From Bacillota bacterium (GTDB taxonomy: Bacteria; Bacillota; Clostridia; Lachnospirales; Lachnospiraceae): a DNA stretch of 5,083 nt. Below the pieces are notes generated by a model. That model was not told the DNA's origin. It worked only from the letters and a program-made list of their open reading frames with translations, and made no database searches. The stretch spans positions 1 to 5,083 of the forward strand of contig JAEWWQ010000423.1 in NCBI GenBank assembly GCA_023458855.1. Direction: 5' to 3'. Below, piece by piece: positions 1 to 5,083 of this stretch; the first letter of the stretch is position 1; each line of letters begins with the position of its first letter. The position numbers and the translations under genes are program-made.

Positions 1-3
1 AAT

Positions 4-39
4 AAAGGTGAGGATAGGGAAACCTCTTCTCACCTTTTT
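4..39 (+). terminator. Intrinsic terminator or attenuator upstream of the permease genes
   Basis: Bases 7-18 pair with 23-34 as a 12-bp stem with one mismatch, capped by a GAAA tetraloop (19-22), and the right arm runs into five T residues (35-39). The adjacent AAA (4-6) can pair with the first Ts. This is a strong Rho-independent terminator for + strand transcription. Since the next genes are ABC permeases, the gene it follows is plausibly the cognate solute-binding protein; a partial terminator there would lower permease relative to binding-protein expression. That upstream gene is outside the window, so this is inference. Confidence 0.8.
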
Positions 40-81
40 ACACGAGTAATGAGTATCTCCACTCGTTTATAAAAGAAATTT

Positions 82-110
82 TTGTAATAAATGCGAAATA
101 GTATTAAACT
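82..110 (+). promoter_or_regulatory. Weak candidate sigma-A promoter for the permease-malQ genes
   Basis: TTGTAA (82-87) and TAAACT (105-110) are separated by 17 bases and each matches four of six consensus positions. It would start transcription around 117, about 65 bases before the first permease start. A better -10 lookalike, TATAAA at 110-115, has no -35 at the right distance. The region is very A+T-rich, so chance matches are expected, and the operon may instead be fed by read-through of the terminator at 4-39. No clear LacI-type palindrome or cre site overlaps it. Confidence 0.25.
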
Positions 111-135
111 ATAAAGAGGGAATCAAATAATCATA

Positions 136-164
136 ATGAAGCATATAGGATAATGATGTTTCAT
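136..164 (+). other. 9-bp hairpin in the leader of the first permease gene
   Basis: ATGAAGCAT (136-144) pairs with ATGTTTCAT (156-164) as nine pairs including one G-U, around an 11-base loop. It ends five bases before the AGGAG ribosome binding site at 170-174. The position suggests a 5' end stabiliser or an mRNA processing site, or it may be chance in A+T-rich DNA. There is no U-tract, so it is not a terminator. Confidence 0.35.
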
Positions 165-181
165 GGAAAAGGAGAAAATAT

Positions 182-1024
182 ATGCAGAAAACATTAAAAA
201 AATATTTTGCGATTTTTACGCTGCCAACTTTACTTGCGTTTTGTCTTGCATTCGTAGTTCCTTTTGTAATGGGACTATATTTATCTTTTTGCAAGTTTAC
301 CACAGTTACGAATGCAACCTTTATAGGTTTTGGAAATTACATAAAGGCTTTTACAGAACCTGATTTTTTAAATGCTATGATTTTTACCGTGAAATTTGCG
401 GTTATCGCAATTGTTACAATTAATATATTTGCATTTGCGCTTTCTTTATTATTAACCAGAAAAATCAAAGGCACCAATCTTTTTAGAACAGTATTTTTTA
501 TGCCGAATTTAATTGGTGGTATTATTTTAGGTTATATCTGGCAATCAATGATCAATGCAATACTGGTAAAATATGAAACTACATTAGTTGCCAATGCGAG
601 ATTTGGATTCTGGGGTCTGGTAATACTAATGAACTGGCAGTTGATTGGATATATGATGATAATTTATATTGCAGGATTACAAAATGTACCAACAGATTTG
701 CTTGAGGCAGCTGAGATTGATGGAGCTACGAGCTGGCAGAGTTTAATAAAAGTGAAAATTCCGATGGTAATGCCCTCCATCTCTATTTGTTTATTTTTAA
801 CATTATCAAACTGTTTTAAATTATTCGATCAGAACCTGGCATTAACGGCTGGCGCACCATCTAAGAAAACAGCAATGATGGCACTTGATATCTACAATAC
901 ATTTTATGGCAGATCAGGATTTGAAGGTGTAGGTCAGGCGAAAGCTGTTATGTTCTTTATCATCGTTGCCACAATTGCAATCTCTCAATTGGCCGCAACA
1001 AGAAGTAAGGAGGTAGAGCAATAA
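182..1024 (+). CDS. Sugar ABC transporter permease, MalF/UgpA type (CUT1 family)
   Basis: This 280-residue inner-membrane permease is half of the channel of a carbohydrate importer. About six hydrophobic segments are visible (roughly residues 12-36, 66-91, 104-126, 143-165, 197-214, 254-272). The cytoplasmic EAA loop that docks on the ATPase is clear: EAAEIDGATSW from residue 175, with the closing I-P at 193-194. The length is typical of Gram-positive CUT1 permeases; it lacks the large periplasmic insert of E. coli MalF. ATG 182 is preceded by AGGAG (170-174) with seven bases between. The stop overlaps the next start by one base, so the two subunits are translationally coupled. Malto-oligosaccharide specificity is inferred from the nearby malQ; permease sequence alone does not fix the substrate, so no symbol is given. 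Confidence 0.93.
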   Translation: MQKTLKKYFAIFTLPTLLAFCLAFVVPFVMGLYLSFCKFTTVTNATFIGFGNYIKAFTEPDFLNAMIFTVKFAVIAIVTINIFAFALSLLLTRKIKGTNLFRTVFFMPNLIGGIILGYIWQSMINAILVKYETTLVANARFGFWGLVILMNWQLIGYMMIIYIAGLQNVPTDLLEAAEIDGATSWQSLIKVKIPMVMPSISICLFLTLSNCFKLFDQNLALTAGAPSKKTAMMALDIYNTFYGRSGFEGVGQAKAVMFFIIVATIAISQLAATRSKEVEQ

Positions 1025-1872
1025 TGAAAGCAAAACAAAATACCAAAGTCTCTGATAGAATTGTATTTATTGTTTTATGTGTTTTAGTAGTTGTATTTAT
1101 GGTCCCTATCCTCTTTATTATTTTGAACTCTTTTAAAGGAAAATTATATATCAGTGATAATCCGTTTGCATTTCCGACAGCCGAGACATTTGCAAAGCTG
1201 ACCAACTATACCAACGGTATTGAGAAGACTAATTTCTTTACTGCTTTTGGATGGTCTCTATTTATCACTATATTTTCGGTACTTGCAATTCTTTTTTTTA
1301 CCTCTATGACAGCTTATTATATTACTAGGGTAAAATCGAAAATTACAACGGCTATCTATTATATGTTTGCATTTTCCATGATAGTGCCATTTCAAATGGT
1401 AATGTTTACAATGTCTAAATTAGCAAATTCGTTACATTTAAATAACCCATGGGGCATGGTACTTCTTTATCTTGGATTTGGTGCAGGACTTTCTGTGTTC
1501 ATGTTCAGTGGTTTTGTAAAATCAATTCCGATTGAAATCGAAGAAGCGGCAATGATTGATGGATGCACACCGCTGCAGACATTTTTTGGTGTGGTCATGC
1601 CAATTTTAAAACCGACGGCGATTACGGTCGCAATCTTAAATGCGATGTGGATATGGAATGATTATTTACTTCCTTATCTGGTGATCGGTGTCAGTACAAA
1701 TTACAAGACAATTCCGGTCGTGGTGCAATATCTGGTGGGTTCCTACGGAGCCAAAGATATGGGTGCCATGATGGCATTATTAGTATTAGCCATTATACCA
1801 ATCGTAGTGTTCTACCTGGCGTGTCAGAAGTACATTATTGAAGGCGTTGTAGCGGGAGCAGTAAAAGGGTGA
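1024..1872 (+). CDS. Sugar ABC transporter permease, MalG/UgpE type (CUT1 family)
   Basis: This 282-residue permease is the second half of the importer channel. Hydrophobic segments lie at about residues 12-35, 72-98, 108-130, 142-163, 196-218 and 248-268. The EAA loop reads EAAMIDGCTPLQTFF from residue 174, with the closing M-P at 192-193. The MWIWNDYLLP stretch (208-217) and the C-terminal GVVAGAVKG ending are characteristic of MalG-like proteins. The start is firm: TAAGGAGGT at 1006-1014 sits nine bases upstream, inside the end of the preceding gene, and the TAATG junction overlaps stop and start by one base. No ATPase gene follows; in Firmicutes a shared MsmX/MalK-type ATPase encoded elsewhere commonly powers such importers. 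The substrate assignment rests on malQ next door. Confidence 0.94.
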   Translation: MKAKQNTKVSDRIVFIVLCVLVVVFMVPILFIILNSFKGKLYISDNPFAFPTAETFAKLTNYTNGIEKTNFFTAFGWSLFITIFSVLAILFFTSMTAYYITRVKSKITTAIYYMFAFSMIVPFQMVMFTMSKLANSLHLNNPWGMVLLYLGFGAGLSVFMFSGFVKSIPIEIEEAAMIDGCTPLQTFFGVVMPILKPTAITVAILNAMWIWNDYLLPYLVIGVSTNYKTIPVVVQYLVGSYGAKDMGAMMALLVLAIIPIVVFYLACQKYIIEGVVAGAVKG

Positions 1873-1881
1873 TGCTGTGAA

Positions 1882-1937
1882 GGAACAGTTCAGCCATGAA
1901 TAACTGTTGCTATGAAGCCGCAAGGCTGAATAGTAGC
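1882..1937 (-). repeat. Compact 56-bp inverted-repeat element between permease and malQ
   Basis: The ends are imperfect inverted repeats: an ACAGTTCAGCC arm (1885-1895) faces AAGGCTGAATAGTAGC (1922-1937), with TTCAGCC/GGCTGAA pairing exactly. The inner stretch 1905-1918 is an exact 14-base reverse complement of 4790-4803. Both arms also recur in reverse at 4771-4786 and 4898-4913, so this is a short member of the family seen after lacI, in the opposite orientation. In mRNA it would form a hairpin with a 26-base loop between the two cistrons. With no U-tract it is more likely an mRNA stability or processing element than a terminator. Confidence 0.75.
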
Positions 1938-1942
1938 GCTGT

Positions 1943-1960
1943 GGGAGCAGCAGATGGGAG
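1943..1960 (+). promoter_or_regulatory. malQ: Two overlapping ribosome binding sites that leave the malQ start ambiguous
   Basis: GGGAG at 1943-1947 lies six bases before ATG 1954, and a second GGGAG at 1956-1960 lies five bases before ATG 1966. Both are usable. The family's conserved N-terminus (MRxSGILLPVSSLPS-like) begins exactly at the second ATG, which is therefore preferred; the first would add only MGAT. Confidence 0.55.
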
Positions 1961-1965
1961 CGACG

Positions 1966-3465
1966 ATGAGAAGAAGCGGCATATTATTACCAGTTTCAAG
2001 CCTGCCATCACAATATGGAATTGGCAGTTTTTCCAAGGAAGCATATCGTTTTATCGATTTTTTATATGAATCAGGTCAGACTTACTGGCAGATACTTCCT
2101 TTGGGACCAACAGGATATGGAGATTCCCCTTATCAGTCATTTTCAACTTTTGCAGGGAATCCTTATTACATTGATCTGGAGACACTTGTAAATAAAGGGT
2201 ATATAACAGCAGAGGATTGCTATAGATATGATTTTGGCAAAGATAAATATACGGTTGATTATGAAAAAATATATTTATCAAGATTTAAAATACTGTATCA
2301 GGCATTTGAAAAGAGTGAAATAGGAAAAAAACACGAATTCCAGGCATTTATAAAAAAGAATCAATTCTGGTTAGATGATTATGCGCTATACATGGCGGTC
2401 AAAAAATCTTTTAACGGAAAAAGTTTTGCAGAGTGGGATGAAGATATCAAAAAACGCAGGCCGGAAGCAATGCGTGCTTATAAAGAAAGGTATGCGAAAG
2501 AAATAGAGTTTTATCAGTTCCAGCAATATGAGTTCTTTGTGCAGTGGAAAAAATTAAAGAAATATGCAAATGAAAAAAATATTGAGATCATTGGAGATAT
2601 TCCGATTTATGTAGCATTTGACAGTGCAGATACATGGGCCAATCCGGAACTTTTTCAATTTGACAGGGAGTGCACACCGATTGCTGTGGCAGGCTGCCCA
2701 CCAGATGCATTTTCCAGAACCGGACAGTTATGGGGCAATCCATTATATAACTGGGCATATCATAAGAAAACAGCGTATGCATGGTGGATGCAGCGTATTG
2801 CATACTGCTATGAACTGTATGATATTGTCCGCATAGATCATTTCAGAGGTTTTGATGAATACTATGCGATTCCCTATGGCAGTGCAACTGCAGAACACGG
2901 GAAATGGGAAAGGGGTCCCGGTTATGATATTTTCAAGACGATGAAAAAGACGATGGGCGAAAAGCGCGTTATAGCGGAGGATCTTGGCTTCTTAACACAA
3001 AGCGTGATTGAGTTAGTAAAAAAAACAGGATATCCGGGTATGAAAATATTGCAGTTTGCCTTTGATTCGAGAGAAGAGAGTGATTACCTTCCCCACAATT
3101 ATAACAAAAACAGTATTGTATATACTGGCACGCATGATAATGATACAACAGTCGGCTGGTATAAAAAGCTGAATAGGGAAGATAAGAAATTTGCGAGAGA
3201 ATATCTGGATATAGCAGATGACACCCCTGCAAATGTGGTTGTGTGGACATTTATAAGGGCCGCACTATCGAGTGTATCAGATACGGCAATCATCCCATTG
3301 CAGGACTATCTGGAATTAGATGAAACTGCCAGAATGAATATACCGTCTACATTAGGGAATAACTGGAAGTGGCGCATGAACACAACAGATATGAACAGTA
3401 ACCTTGCCGAAAGAATAAAAAAATTGACAAAAATATACGGCAGAATGTATATTGTACGTAAATAG
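1966..3465 (+). CDS. malQ: 4-alpha-glucanotransferase (amylomaltase, GH77)
   Basis: This is a cytoplasmic disproportionating enzyme that transfers alpha-1,4-glucan segments between malto-oligosaccharides, releasing glucose and building longer chains for phosphorylase. Residues are numbered from ATG 1966 (499 aa, full length for the bacterial short form). The N-terminus MRRSGILLPVSSLPS and LPLGPTGYGDSPYQSFS (about 44-60) are GH77 signatures. The three catalytic carboxylates are present: nucleophile D291 in VRIDHFRGF, acid/base E338 in IAEDLG, and transition-state stabiliser D391 in GTHDND. PPDAFSRTGQLWGNPLYNW (245-263) and STLGNNWKWR (461-470) are also typical. The gene appears intact. A start at 1954 would add four residues and also has a ribosome binding site. 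It lies 93 bases after the permease pair, separated by a repeat element, and probably shares their transcript; a strong hairpin follows its stop. Confidence 0.97.
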   Translation: MRRSGILLPVSSLPSQYGIGSFSKEAYRFIDFLYESGQTYWQILPLGPTGYGDSPYQSFSTFAGNPYYIDLETLVNKGYITAEDCYRYDFGKDKYTVDYEKIYLSRFKILYQAFEKSEIGKKHEFQAFIKKNQFWLDDYALYMAVKKSFNGKSFAEWDEDIKKRRPEAMRAYKERYAKEIEFYQFQQYEFFVQWKKLKKYANEKNIEIIGDIPIYVAFDSADTWANPELFQFDRECTPIAVAGCPPDAFSRTGQLWGNPLYNWAYHKKTAYAWWMQRIAYCYELYDIVRIDHFRGFDEYYAIPYGSATAEHGKWERGPGYDIFKTMKKTMGEKRVIAEDLGFLTQSVIELVKKTGYPGMKILQFAFDSREESDYLPHNYNKNSIVYTGTHDNDTTVGWYKKLNREDKKFAREYLDIADDTPANVVVWTFIRAALSSVSDTAIIPLQDYLELDETARMNIPSTLGNNWKWRMNTTDMNSNLAERIKKLTKIYGRMYIVRK

Positions 3466-3470
3466 CAGAG

Positions 3471-3530
3471 TCAGATATAAAAATAGAGATTCGGATGCTA
3501 GCATCCGAAATCTCATATTTTTATATCTGA
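3471..3530 (+). terminator. 60-nt near-perfect hairpin after malQ, bidirectional terminator
   Basis: Starting six bases after the malQ stop, TCAGATATAAAAATA and ATATTTTTATATCTGA form the outer arms. The centre is the perfect palindrome GGATGCTAGCATCC (3493-3506), and only single-base bulges break the roughly 29-bp pairing. The inner G+C-rich part is followed on the + strand by CATATTTTTAT and on the - strand by CTATTTTTAT, so either strand can provide a U-tract. It should end the permease-malQ transcript, at least partly. As the next gene is also on the + strand, its two-way character has no obvious use here. Confidence 0.82.
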
Positions 3531-3554
3531 GGAGCAAAGCGACCGAGTAAAAGC

Positions 3555-3649
3555 GAAGCTTTTTCGAGGCTCTGCGTCAGGAGATGAAGAGCTGGAAGCT
3601 TTTTCGAGGCTCTGCGTCAGGAGATGAAGAGCAGGAAGCTTTTTCGAGG
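3555..3649 (+). repeat. 40-bp tandem repeat, 2.4 copies, upstream of the LacI-family gene
   Basis: Units 3555-3594 and 3595-3634 are identical except at one position (T 3593, A 3633). A third copy repeats the first 15 bases (3635-3649) before diverging. Each unit starts GAAGCTTTTTCGAGG and contains GGCTCT and AGAGC segments able to pair. Forty is not a multiple of three, so the repeat does not keep a reading frame and is not coding. It lies in the 226-base gap between malQ and the regulator gene, where no convincing promoter is visible. Such exact repeats can change copy number by slippage. Confidence 0.9.
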
Positions 3650-3680
3650 TTTTGCCATTGCAGAAAGAGAAACGTCGATG

Positions 3681-3685
3681 AGGAG
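3681..3685 (+). promoter_or_regulatory. Ribosome binding site fixing the regulator start
   Basis: AGGAG (within GATGAGGAGC) lies six bases before ATG 3692. It supports the short regulator start rather than the open frame that continues upstream into the tandem repeat, where ATG 3584 has AGGAG directly abutting it with no spacer. Confidence 0.8.
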
Positions 3686-3691
3686 CAGATC

Positions 3692-4729
3692 ATGGAAGAA
3701 ATGACAATTAAGGATATTGCTAAATTATGTGGTGTTGGTATCAGTACTGTATCACGTGCGATCAATAATCATCCGGACATTAATCCGGAAACAAAAGAAA
3801 TGATTATGAATACCATTAAGGAAAACGGCTATATCCCTAATAACAGTGCAAGGAATCTAAAAAGAACCGAGGCAAAGTCAATTGCAGTACTGGTAAAAGG
3901 CATGTCTAACCTGTTCTTCACAACGATGATCAAGGTAATGGAGGAAGAAATTAAGAAAAAGAAATATTCTTTGGTTCTTCACCATGTAGATTTTAATGAG
4001 GATGAAATAGATGTAGCATTACAACTGGTAAAGGAAAAAAGATTAGCTGGAATTATTTTTCTGGGCGGATATTTTCAACAGCAGGAGAAACTCGAAAAAC
4101 TGCAGGTACCATATGTCCTCAGTACGGTCAGCGGACCGCCTGAGAATCTGAACCGCAATGAATATTCTTCTGTTGGGGTAGATGATGAAGCAGAAAGCTA
4201 TAAAATGGTAGAAAGGTTAATTCAGCTCGGACATAAAAAAATTGCTATTCTTTCGGCCGTATCGGAAGACGAGAGTATTGGTAAACTACGTTTGCTGGGT
4301 TATAAGAGGGCATTACGGAACTATCATATTCCCATAGAAGAACACCTGATAGTCCCGATGCGCGCAGACATGGAGCAATATTCCATGCAGAATGGATATA
4401 CGGTAACAAAATCTTTATTGGAATCAGGAGAAGCATTTACCGCACTATATGCTATATCAGATATGCTGGCGATTGGAGCCTGTAAAGCCATTATGGACAG
4501 TGGAAAAAGGATCCCAGAGGATTATTCAGTTGCCGGATTTGATGGGATTGAGCTTGGAAAATTCTATAATCCATCCCTGACGACAATCAGACAGCCAATA
4601 GAAGAGATGGCAAAAGCCACTGTAAAACTGATATTTAAAGTGCTGTCTGACAGCAGTGAGCATAGACACCAGATATTTTCTGCAGAACTGGTAGAAAGAG
4701 ATTCCACAAGAGCTATACTACAAAATTGA
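3692..4729 (+). CDS. LacI-family transcriptional regulator, probable MalR-like repressor
   Basis: This 345-residue DNA-binding repressor should respond to a sugar, probably maltose or a malto-oligosaccharide given its position after the importer and malQ. The N-terminal helix-turn-helix is canonical: TIKDIAKLCGVGISTVSRAIN from residue 5, then a hinge-helix segment NNSARNL (50-56). The periplasmic-binding-protein-like sensor domain runs from SIAVLV (63) to the end. It shows family landmarks such as the GHKKIAIL strand (180-187), the SDMLAIGACKAI segment (256-267), SVAGFDGIELGKF (279-291) and SLTTIRQP (295-302). The start at 3692 is chosen because it has a good ribosome binding site and places the HTH at the normal N-terminus; a 36-residue upstream extension is rejected. 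No recognisable promoter precedes it, so read-through from malQ is possible. The ligand and targets are inferred from context. Confidence 0.93.
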   Translation: MEEMTIKDIAKLCGVGISTVSRAINNHPDINPETKEMIMNTIKENGYIPNNSARNLKRTEAKSIAVLVKGMSNLFFTTMIKVMEEEIKKKKYSLVLHHVDFNEDEIDVALQLVKEKRLAGIIFLGGYFQQQEKLEKLQVPYVLSTVSGPPENLNRNEYSSVGVDDEAESYKMVERLIQLGHKKIAILSAVSEDESIGKLRLLGYKRALRNYHIPIEEHLIVPMRADMEQYSMQNGYTVTKSLLESGEAFTALYAISDMLAIGACKAIMDSGKRIPEDYSVAGFDGIELGKFYNPSLTTIRQPIEEMAKATVKLIFKVLSDSSEHRHQIFSAELVERDSTRAILQN

Positions 4730-4770
4730 TACACAACATAGTTCATTCGCAACACGTTCCGGCTTGGACT

Positions 4771-4913
4771 GTTACTATTCAGCCTTACAGCTTCATAGCA
4801 ACAAATGATGCACAGAAATGATACAATGTATCATTTCGCGCATGAAAAACTCGGATTTTCTGTGACCTTCGCTCACAAAAAATACCTCGCGGTATCAAAG
4901 GCTGAACTGTAGC
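4771..4913 (+). repeat. 143-bp MITE-like element with imperfect terminal inverted repeats
   Basis: The left end GTTACTATTCAGCCTT (4771-4786) and the reverse complement of the right end (4898-4913) match at 13 of 16 positions. The reverse complement of this element shares both ends and the inner 14-mer (4790-4803) with the compact copy at 1882-1937; here about 90 extra bases lie between the 14-mer and the right end. The extra part holds three small palindromes: GAAATGATACA/TGTATCATTTC (4815-4837), TGTGA/TCACA (4861-4876) and ATACC/GGTAT (4882-4895). It is non-coding. Non-autonomous mobile or REP/BIME-like dispersed DNA is the best reading; genome-wide copy number cannot be seen here. Confidence 0.72.
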
Positions 4914-4932
4914 TTAGATACAGCACGCAGCA

Positions 4933-4954
4933 GCGGCTTCATACAGTTGCTCAT
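4933..4954 (+). repeat. Third, degenerate fragment of the same repeat family
   Basis: GCGGCTTCATACAGTTGCTCAT matches the reverse complement of bases 1896-1921 in the compact element at 20 of 22 positions if a four-base gap (GCAA) is allowed. It lies outside the right end of the 143-bp element but inside the outer arms, and partly overlaps the right outer arm. This suggests a layered history, with one family member embedded in the remains of another. Confidence 0.5.
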
Positions 4955-4983
4955 CAAATTATGTTATGCATCAATTTTTGTTT

Positions 4984-5030
4984 GGCAAGTATATGTGCAA
5001 ATTGACGAAGCCAACTTGTCTGCTTTTTTT
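4984..5030 (+). terminator. Terminator-like hairpin with T7 tract
   Basis: GGCAAGT (4984-4990) pairs with ACTTGTC (5014-5020), seven pairs with one G-U, around a 23-base loop, followed by TGC and seven T residues (5024-5030). It is the best candidate for ending the regulator transcript, about 255 bases after its stop. The large loop makes it weaker than the other two terminators. Alternative pairings exist (TTGGC 4982-4986 with GCCAA 5010-5014; TCAATTT 4971-4977 with AAATTGA 4999-5005). Confidence 0.55.
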
Positions 5031-5040
5031 ACGCGAGTAA

Positions 5041-5083
5041 ATGAGGAGAATTTTGCTGGCTAAGGTTGGAATTGTGATAAGTC
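5041..5083 (+). CDS. Possible 5' end of an unidentified gene, truncated by the window edge
   Basis: From ATG 5041 the frame stays open to the window end and reads MRRILLAKVGIVIS. A stop codon (TAA 5038-5040) lies immediately upstream in the same frame, so the reading frame cannot begin earlier. ATG 5041 has no clear ribosome binding site. An internal TTG at 5053 has AGGAG (5044-5048) only four bases away and would give MLAKVGIVIS. Fourteen codons are too few to name a family or to prove coding. Confidence 0.25.
   Translation, partial: MRRILLAKVGIVIS

Larger units (their letters stand above)
4721..4980. repeat. Outer inverted-repeat pair enclosing 260 bp after the regulator
   Basis: Bases 4721-4753 and the reverse complement of 4946-4980 align over about 33 positions with 27 identities and two one-base gaps. 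Shared blocks are CAAAA-TTGAT, AACATA and GCAAC. The left arm contains the regulator's TGA stop (4727-4729). The arms enclose a second inverted-repeat element (4771-4913) and several small hairpins, so the whole can fold into a long branched structure ending in TTTTTGTTT. It could be a MITE-like insertion or a structured 3' region. No transposase or other coding sequence is inside. Confidence 0.6.

Noticed and set aside
40..181. LacI-type operator or cre site in the permease leader
   Set aside because: I looked for a CG-centred palindrome and a TGWAANCGNTNWCA-like match and found neither; the only symmetrical elements are RNA-type hairpins.
1896..2069. 57-codon + strand ORF overlapping the start of malQ in another frame
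   Set aside because: It begins inside the repeat element, has no ribosome binding site, and its C-terminal two thirds are an out-of-frame reading of malQ.
2051..3293. Several antisense ORFs of 60-95 codons opposite malQ
   Set aside because: They are composition shadows of the clearly coding malQ frame, with no start signals and no recognisable domains.
3555..3649. CRISPR-like repeats
   Set aside because: The 40-bp units are directly contiguous with no variable spacers and no cas genes nearby; it is a simple tandem repeat.
3584..3691. 36-codon N-terminal extension of the LacI-family regulator from ATG 3584
   Set aside because: It runs through the 40-bp tandem repeat, has no properly spaced ribosome binding site, and would push the helix-turn-helix away from its normal N-terminal position. 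ATG 3692 has AGGAG six bases upstream.
3531..3691. Promoter for the LacI-family regulator
   Set aside because: TTGCCA at 3652-3657 resembles a -35 box, but no acceptable -10 lies 16-18 bases downstream, so no promoter is called.

Overview
The window reads as chromosomal DNA of a low-GC Gram-positive anaerobe, most likely a gut member of the Lachnospiraceae (Roseburia/Agathobacter-like). The basis is an A+T-rich composition, purine-rich AGGAG Shine-Dalgarno sites, a one-strand layout, and a sugar locus of the kind common there: CUT1 permeases, a GH77 glucanotransferase and a LacI regulator. The taxon is an inference from style and gene content; no marker gene is present.

Layout, all on the + strand. 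Positions 4-39 hold a hairpin with a U-tract, probably closing or attenuating an upstream gene (a maltose-type solute-binding protein would be expected, but it lies outside the window). A 142-base leader follows, with a weak promoter candidate and a 9-bp hairpin just before the first ribosome binding site. Two ABC permease genes (182-1024 and 1024-1872) overlap by one base. A 93-base gap carrying a 56-bp inverted-repeat element leads to malQ (1966-3465; alternative start 1954). A 60-nt near-perfect hairpin (3471-3530) and a 40-bp tandem repeat (3555-3649) separate malQ from a LacI-family regulator (3692-4729). The last 350 bases hold nested inverted repeats, a terminator-like hairpin and possibly the first codons of another gene.

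How the genes fit together: the two permeases would form the membrane channel of an importer for malto-oligosaccharides. MalQ would disproportionate the imported glucans in the cytoplasm, and the LacI-type protein would sense a sugar and repress the locus. No ATPase gene is present; in Firmicutes such importers commonly share an MsmX/MalK-type ATPase encoded elsewhere. The substrate is inferred from malQ, not shown by the permeases themselves.

The genes are ordinary. The interesting part is the non-coding DNA. A repeat family occurs as a compact 56-bp form between malG-like and malQ, and as a 143-bp form with about 90 extra bases in opposite orientation after lacI. The longer form is nested inside a second pair of about 33-bp inverted arms whose left arm includes the lacI stop codon.
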